This document shows positions 58,601-64,000 of a DNA stretch of 64,000 nucleotides, piece after piece. The notes below the pieces were generated by a model that was not told where the DNA came from, ran no database searches, and saw only the letters and a program-made list of their open reading frames with translations. Source of the DNA: Ulota crispa (taxonomy: Eukaryota > Streptophyta > Bryopsida > Orthotrichales > Orthotrichaceae); the NCBI GenBank assembly GCA_963920765.1, contig OY987246.1, positions 19,154,868-19,218,867 of the forward strand. The letters are read 5' to 3'. The translations under genes were made by a program, and so were the position numbers. How positions within the stretch are numbered: the stretch's first letter is position 1; each line of letters starts with the position of its first letter.

Positions 58601-60230
58601 TTTGGTACAAGGGAACTTGTGTAACCCCTGAAAAAATAAGGGTATCTACGTAATTATTGCAAACTTCAGGGGTATCCATGAAATTTTCATCAAAACCAAA
58701 AGTTTACTAGAGTAGAAACTCGGGCCGGACACGTCTACAAAGGACAAGTTATGGGCAAGATCGAATGGGGAGCTGACCTTAGAGTAAAGAGCCCACCCTG
58801 TGATGCACTTCAAGGCCTTGAACATTTGTCGGATTTGGGAGAAAGGGCACCTCGCCCAGCCCTGCAACACCATTTCTTGCGTTCGGGGAGACAGACGTGC
58901 AAACTTCGGAAAGAATGGGTACTTGAGAGTGCTAGTGTTCACTCTACCCACCGCCCCAAGCAAAAAGGTACCCCATCCTGTACTCAAGAGCCCTATTACC
59001 GACAGCAACTGCTTCAATATCACTGGCCTCATCAAACAACCCAACGACGCAGCGACCTGCATGCGTCATACACACAAATGCACATCAATCGTTGAAAATC
59101 ATCCTCGAATTCAAAGAGCCACGTCAACAACCATGGAGTTGCTGGTGTTTTTTTAGAGTGTACGAGTCATGATTAAACCCTAATTTTGCTTTCAGCAACA
59201 TGCAAGACAGTCTATGGCCAGCCTGCCCGTGATTTAAGTCAGACACACCCGTTCCCAATGGGTCCCCAATTCTGCACCCTACTTTTGAGAATTTCACCAC
59301 ACACTGTTGAATTCATAATGGAGCAATGAACTCTACTTGCACAAGCAAATCCTATTACATGTACATGTTAGCTGCTAATTTAGTTTGCAAGGGTTGGGAT
59401 GTTTGCAAGGGTTGGGATTGGGACCGTCAAGTGCCATTATAGAAACACATTCAAGCAATATCAAGGTTAGTTTAGAGTTGCTAATAAAGACCCTATGAGC
59501 TGCAACTTTGCCCATTGATATAAAAGAATCTACAATACTTTTTTCCACAAAAATTATGCTTTCATGATAGCTTGTTGAAAGACTAACCTTACTGATAAAT
59601 TTTCCTGAATTTTCCAAAACCTTGAGGTACCCACAAACCCTTAACCCCTAAATGCCTGAGGCACCAAATTCACCAAATCCTAGTGTAAAAACCACCAGAA
59701 TTTTGATGGGTGCCTAAGGCATTTAGGGGTTAAACGGTCGGGTATAGGTCTGTCTACCTTAAGACGCACTCGCCAGAAACTAAAAGTCGGTCACAAAGAG
59801 TAGGTACATACACGCATGGTGAAGCAACAGTACGCATGGAAAATCCGCACACAATGCTTGCACACAATTCACGGCAGTAATTGAGAATTGGGGTCGGGTG
59901 AGATTAGGTGCAGCGATAGTGAGCTGGCAGTACACAAGCAGAAAGGTGAGAGAGAAAGAGAGCAGAGCAAGCGAAACGTACAACGTCGATGACGTCTTCG
60001 TCGGAAGGTTTGAGGCGGTACAACCTCGTGACATCCGCGGCCGTCACGCCGCTTGCGAGGTCGGCACTGGTCACACCGTCCGGTGGCGGAAGCGCGGGCA
60101 CGAACGCGTCGCAAATCGCCGTCAGCGCTTCGAATTGCCCGGGGGAGAATTCGTGCGCGCGCGGCGGCGTCCATTCCAGAAGCGACGAATGGCCATGAAT
60201 CACTCGCGAGGACGCCGCCGAAGAGGCCAT
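52679..60230 (-). CDS. FAO: Long-chain-alcohol oxidase (GMC flavoprotein family), seven exons
   Basis: Oxidises long-chain fatty alcohols to aldehydes with O2, releasing H2O2 (EC 1.1.3.20 by family), probably membrane-associated. Exons on the minus strand: 60230-59982, 59056-58778, 57981-57507, 56598-56228, 55296-54909, 54003-53755 and 52974-52679. All introns are GT-AG, every phase closes, 768 residues, close to the family's usual 740-770. Exon 1 has [21 protein letters not shown]; exon 2 has a hydrophobic stretch ([19 protein letters not shown]) and WARCPF. The FAD-binding motif [16 protein letters not shown] is at about 263-278. VGGGTAVNWC spans the 3-4 junction; exon 4 has [15 protein letters not shown]; exon 5 has [17 protein letters not shown]. 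The C-terminus has HQLGSCRMG (His about 700) and [14 protein letters not shown], with the expected GMC active-site His and Asn. The start is the only in-frame ATG before the conserved N-terminus. MITEs and tandem repeats fill five introns. Confidence 0.94.
52987..53092. repeat. Direct repeat in the last intron of the oxidase gene
   Basis: Two copies of a 46-base block (TTTGGGCAAGTTTTGGCCAA core) spaced 59 bases apart. Confidence 0.9.
53110..53272. repeat. Three-unit tandem repeat in the last intron of the oxidase gene
   Basis: Three diverged units of about 50 bases share GGCGTGT, TCCAATGTTGCA and TTTTAGGGTTCTTGACTT. Confidence 0.85.
54136..54799. mobile_element. AGGTAG-family MITE in intron 5 of the oxidase gene
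   Basis: TA flanks (54134-54135 and 54800-54801); ends AGGTAGCTACACCCC and GGTTGTTGCTTCCT. It shares CTCACTATTTAAG and TTTTTAGCATCTC with 36495-37108. Confidence 0.7.
55352..55726. repeat. Foldback in intron 4 of the oxidase gene
   Basis: The ends TATCCTTGATTACAAGTCAA and TTGACTTGTAATTAAGGATA are inverted, with arms of about 160 bases around a loop near 55510-55560. Confidence 0.88.
56664..57425. repeat. Large direct duplication in intron 3 of the oxidase gene
   Basis: A block beginning ACCCATTGTATCAATG is repeated from about 57082 (ACCCGTTGTATCAATG). Both carry ATGCATGTA, GACACTCTCTTT and GGGATTCTTTTA-type words in the same order. The second copy lacks about 100 bases near its start. Confidence 0.8.
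57964..58440. repeat. Three-unit tandem repeat across the intron 2/exon 3 border of the oxidase gene
   Basis: Units start CTCACCGTCCTCATC at 57964, 58125 and 58282 (spacing 161 and 157). Each contains, on the minus strand, the acceptor GCGATCAG, 18 nt of exon 3 (Leu-Asp-Glu-Asp-Gly-Glu), intron sequence, and the first 75 bases of the GGGAAAATTTCATGG MITE. In the two extra units the 18 nt are followed by GTATT, a potential donor. Confidence 0.92.
58365..58690. mobile_element. Mutator-like MITE, GGGAAAATTTCATGG family, in intron 2 of the oxidase gene
   Basis: A full-length copy with ends AGGAAAAATTTCATGGATACC and GGTATCCATGAAATTTTC. Its left end has been copied into the tandem array next to it. 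Confidence 0.82.
59237..59759. mobile_element. AGGTAG-family element in intron 1 of the oxidase gene, with a nested TTAA element
   Basis: TA flanks (59235-59236 and 59760-59761); ends AGTCAGACACACCCG and AGGTCTGTCTACCT. It is an inverted copy of 50872-51267, interrupted at 59641-59733. Confidence 0.8.
59645..59729. mobile_element. TTAA-family element (85 bp) with a visible empty site
   Basis: TTAA on both sides (59641-59644 and 59730-59733); ends CCCCTAAATGCCTGAGGCACC and GGTGCCTAAGGCATTTAGGGG. The sister host at 50872-51267 has a single TTAA at the same point (CCGACCGT-TTAA-GGGTTT). Confidence 0.93.
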
Positions 60231-60560
60231 CGCTCGTAATCAACGTCTTCGCAATTCCTCAATTCCACCACCTCTCGATCCTCGCAACCAGGAATTTTGC
60301 AAGCGATCAGATAATTTCCAAGCGGATTGCCCACGCACGCACACAACCTCAAGGGGCGGAATTCTCCACCACCACCATCGCCAAGTGGGCGGACCAAGAT
60401 GATTGCAACAAAAGATGCATCATCATCCGCAATCTGTGCTGCCAAGTTGGTTGCCTACAGCGGCAAAGTTTGTTCTTTTCTAAATATAGAAATCCACGGG
60501 TTCCAGAAAGCATAAAGCGATCGAGGTAAAGTATTATAGAATTGGATGGAGAAACGTGGG
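60231..60560 (-). promoter_or_regulatory. Leader and promoter region of the oxidase gene
   Basis: Read on the minus strand, TCTATATTTAG at about 60491-60481 is a TATA-like box about 250 bases before the ATG. The DNA between is balanced in composition and could be the 5' UTR. Confidence 0.4.
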
Positions 60561-60977
60561 TATTTGCAGCGGTGGGGCTATGGGATTGCACGAACTACAG
60601 CTGCAAAAGTAGTGGTTGTAATGAACGTGAGGCGCAGAGCCGGAGACCTTGGCTGCTGCAGTAATTTAGCGGTCGATGGATTGTCAGAAAGCGTTGACGG
60701 GAGCTGCACACGATGTCGCGGTGAGTGATTTGGAAGCTCTCCGAGTCTCCGGTTGCGCTGGGTCTGGAATGTGACGTACCGACGACGCCCACGCGCGGGC
60801 CGGAGTCGTAGAGGACGACGTCATTATGAACACGTGGAGGTGATTGGAGGCAACAACTCATTTCTAAGGTTTTTGAAATGGAGGCATTTGCAACCAATCT
60901 TTCTACTCCTCTTTTTTCGAAATTTCTCGTACATTGCTTGCATCTTTGAACAAATATATTATCGGATTTTTTTTTAA

Positions 60978-61302
60978 TGGATACCCCTGAAGTTCGGGGT
61001 ATTTGTGCAGATGCCCCCCCCTGGTTTTTCAGAAACTGCACAAACATCCTTGGAATATACTGATTTTCAGACGTTTGTTCTTGTGTGCACGTCAGTTTCT
61101 TTTTCCTTTGCGTGCAAGAAAAAAAGAAAAAAAAGGATAAGAACCAATGTGCGCACACACAAAAGGAGAAGGAAGTGGCATGCACAACAAAATAAATATG
61201 TGAAAATTATAATCTAGGGGAATTTGTGCAATTTCTGCAAAAATCAAGGGTATCTGCACAACTACCCCAACCTTCAAGGGAACCCGTAAAGTTCTTCCTA
61301 AA
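60978..61302. mobile_element. Mutator-like MITE, GGATACCCCTGAAGTT family, diverged copy
   Basis: The left arm ATGGATACCCCTGAAGTTCGG and right arm CCAACCTTCAAGGGAACCC are inverted. The interior keeps GGTTTTTCAGAAA and GTGGCATGCACAACAAA from the other copies. Confidence 0.75.
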
Positions 61303-61325
61303 GGAAAAAAAAGAGCCTGCTTTAA

Positions 61326-62237
61326 CCCCTAAAATTATTTTGTGTTTAGAGGCCCAAAACTGTTTCAAAATACCAATCCCCACAGCAAGGTCAAAATCTT
61401 CATTGAAACTTAACATTTTAACAAATCTACCTGTAGGATCCTTTGGTTGACTTACACAAGTACATTGTCCCAAAATTTCAAAATGAATATCTCCACCAAT
61501 TGCAAGATCAATGTGCCTAAACTTCAAAATGTAGGCTTTTCTAGCCCTTCTAGAAGGTGAAATTTTGCTTTTCAAACTTTTTAGAGAAAAACTTGTATGT
61601 TGTAATTCTTGTGCAATTTTTGCAATATGTTGGAAAAGGGGTTGAAAGCATATATAAAAAAATTTGACCAAAAAAAATTTGGGATTCGTTTTTACAAAAA
61701 TTGTAAAGTGAAAGGTATTGATAAATGAAAGATATAACTAATATGCTAATAAGTTTTGGAAGAATTTGGAAATTATCAATCCCAATGGTGAGAATGCTCT
61801 AACAGACAATTAATAACTTTAATTTTCATTTTCATTTGAAAATTTTCAAAATTGAGAGTAAAAGATAACTTTATATGTTTTTTCTACCCTCTTCCTACCT
61901 TCATTGCCCACAAAATAAAATTCCTTTGAAGTCTTGCCTTGTTATTTGGAATTGAGTGATTCAACTTTTTTTGAGTAGGTATCAATCTATAAAATTCTAT
62001 AAAAAATAAAAATAAAATTTTAGAGTATATTTTTTGCCCAATTTGACATTGAAATTGAAAAAACCTTATAACTTTTGCATTACTTATCGAAACAACATGA
62101 AATAAAGCTTCACACATAGATTATGATGAGTAGCATCCATCCTAAAAATTTCATGAAAAAAATTCCAAATTATAAAGTCAAGAGAACTTGCCTGAGTTCT
62201 CATAAAGCCCAAAGTGGGCTCCTTGGGCCTTTAGGGG
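61326..62237. mobile_element. TTAA-family element (912 bp)
   Basis: TTAA at 61322-61325 and 62238-62241; ends CCCCTAAAATTATTTTG and GGGCTCCTTGGGCCTTTAGGGG. The inner left end is diverged, and there is no transposase-like frame. Confidence 0.6.
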
Positions 62238-62270
62238 TTAATAAGAAGAAGGATATGGTTCACTTTGGAG

Positions 62271-62640
62271 CTAGTCACACTATGTCCCATGTCCCATTGA
62301 ATTTTGAGAGTTTGATTGGTGTAGAGTCAAAAGTGCCAAAAGTTGGGACTTGACGCTTCACATTAGGTCCCAAGTCTTGCGTCTTGGTTCACAACATTTT
62401 TGCTTACATGACAACATTTTTAGGAAGTTTTGGTGCCAGAGAAGGGTGGGACTTCACTCAAGGTTTGGGTTGACCATTTTGGTTGCCACAACTTTCAACC
62501 CAAGTCCCTCCAAATTTTTTGCATAAAACATTTATGACTTTTTTTAGTGCTCATTTTTGCTCTCAATAATCCAATGAGGTTGGAATCTTACATTGAGACA
62601 AGAATTGCACAAAATGGGACATGGGATGTAGTGTGAAGTG
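62271..62640. repeat. CACACTATGTCCCATGTCCC-family element, uninterrupted copy
   Basis: Inverted ends GTCACACTATGTCCCATGTCC and GGGACATGGGATGTAGTGTGA. It gives the empty site for the MITE at 33101-33295. Confidence 0.82.
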
Positions 62641-62648
62641 CCCCTTAA

Positions 62649-62865
62649 GGGCTAGTTTCCATGGGGGGCTACAAAGGTCCGACTTGGACGTCTAGCCTTC
62701 GATTTTGTAAAAGTTAAACTACATCCCTAGAGGTTCTGGACCTAAAATTGGAGGTTGCTTTCTGAACTTACTCTATGCATTCTGAACATTTCAAGATTTT
62801 TTCTTTGTTTTGCCTGGGTTAGCCTGGATGGGTCTCCGATTCCCGCCCCCCATGGAAACTGACCC
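62649..62865. mobile_element. Tourist/Harbinger-like MITE, copy 2
   Basis: TAA duplication (62646-62648 and 62866-62868); inverted ends GGGCTAGTTTCCATGGGGGG and CCCCCCATGGAAACTGACCC. Inverse of 38604-38824. Confidence 0.9.
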
Positions 62866-62868
62866 TAA

Positions 62869-63960
62869 CTCATAAGTGCCCAATCCAAATTTCATGATGC
62901 ATTGGACCTCATTGCGAACAATTTGGCATTGCAACTTTGCAAGTTCAAAAACAACATCTACAAGAGTTAGCTGTTGACGTTGCACTAGGCTTAGGGTCTG
63001 CAGCCGTATGAACAATTTGTTAAATTTTCATTGCAGAGATTAAGAAATTATAACGGTCAAAGACAACAAATTTTTAAATATGGAGAGGCTAGATTTGAGG
63101 CGATGGGGGTGCTCAAGGTTTAAACAAAGAAGGGTTTTGTAAATAAAAGAAAGCTTGTTTGAGTAAAATAAAATCAAAAGTTACAATAAAAAACATGTTT
63201 TTTGGTGTTTTTGCACCATGCCTTATTATCAATACATGTACTTGATCTCTATGTGATGGAAATTGTCAAAAATAAAATATAAAAAACCAAAGGTTTTCTT
63301 TATAAAAATTATGCTTGAATTCCTTGATACACTAAAACGGTGCAAATTAAACATTAGATGTAGAAGCAACAAAAAAAAATGCTCAAATTTTCCAAAAACA
63401 TTTCTCATTTTTGTTTTTTGTGTACAACCATTTCATTGCAAAGTGCACTTGATAAAAAATATGAGGCCGTTTTTTGGTCTACAGGTTTCAATATTAAAAA
63501 CTATTTTTAATAGAAAAAAACAATTATATTTTTAGATAGTAAACTTTGTAGCCGGAGGGTGAAATTGATATCTTTATTACACTATATGGTCTCCTTCATT
63601 TCTTTTCTTCTAACATTTTCAAAGGCTTGTCTTTATGTTCTCAATGTATTGACTTGAACTCTTGAAGGCTTTCAATCACAAAGAGAAAAGGGCCGCATTG
63701 TACTTTTATTCTACTCAGTTATGCCATTTTGATTGAAATGGTCCCATGTTTTGATGGTCTTGCCTCCTAGTGAAAAGTGCCTCTAAATGAACTTAATGAA
63801 CTGCCCCTACAAATGTTCACATAAGCTTTTGAGAACAATGAACTTAGTAAATTATCTTTTACATTAATTATGGGCTAATCAAGTCATAACATTTTTTTGT
63901 TGCGGAGATTGTATTACAATGGAAGGACATCTACATTAGGTTGAGAGAGCTACGCAAGGC
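62869..63960. other. AT-rich intergenic stretch
   Basis: No gene or element recognised until AGAGCATCTGTACCC near 63966, which looks like the left end of an AGAGCATCTCCA-type MITE cut by the window edge. Confidence 0.5.
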
Positions 63961-64000
63961 GAGTTTGGTAAGAGCATCTGTACCCTTACGCGCAAAGGGT

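Noticed and set aside
60595..61185. Minus-strand 196-codon open frame upstream of the oxidase gene
   Set aside because: Half of it lies in a Mutator-like MITE and the rest has no recognisable motif or splice partners.

Overview
The window is nuclear DNA from a plant (streptophyte). Coding exons and their leaders are GC-rich and split by GT-AG introns, and they sit in AT-rich DNA packed with short inverted-repeat elements. An exostosin-family GT47 enzyme, a fatty-alcohol oxidase with plant-type architecture and an HMGB protein with an acidic tail all point to a plant; I cannot name the species. I saw no open reading frame for a retrotransposon or a DNA transposase, no tRNA or rRNA gene, and no bacterial-type operon.

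Genes. (1) An HMGB chromatin protein on the minus strand, 16044-15076, five exons, 158 residues. (2) A candidate secreted cysteine-rich protein on the minus strand, 32166-30911, with a signal-peptide exon, a pro-region, 47-nt tandem exon-like repeats and a last exon rich in cysteine. (3) A Golgi-type GT47 glycosyltransferase on the plus strand, 46411-50863; eight 3' exons are clear and the N-terminal exon is inferred. (4) A long-chain-alcohol oxidase of the GMC flavoprotein family on the minus strand, 60230-52679, seven exons, 768 residues, with all splice phases closing. The last two converge: their stop codons are about 1.8 kb apart.

Repeats. Most of the rest is made of miniature inverted-repeat transposable elements (MITEs) of many superfamilies: TTAA-flanked elements with CCCCTAAA termini, TA-flanked AGGTAG elements, Stowaway-like, Tourist/Harbinger-like (TTA or TAA duplications), CACTA-like (3-bp duplications), hAT-like (8-bp duplications) and Mutator-like (9-bp duplications). 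There are also several near-perfect foldbacks of 0.2-0.9 kb. Many are nested, which lets one copy serve as the empty site for another. Two such comparisons inside the window show directly that one family duplicates TTAA and another TA.

The strongest candidate for something undescribed is the TTAA/CCCCTAAA family. It resembles the piggyBac signature, which as far as I know is not familiar from land plants. It occurs in more than a dozen copies here, including a head-to-tail chain of four that share single TTAA sites and one whose end forms a splice donor of the GT47 gene. Second is the cysteine-rich gene, whose reading frame appears to require a choice between two duplicated exons. Third is a triplication in the oxidase gene that copies 18 nt of an exon with its acceptor and a MITE end.

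The long stretches at 650-1860, 5660-8430, 11600-12140, 22950-24190, 25200-26050, 45110-46000 and 62870-63960 show no gene that I can support.
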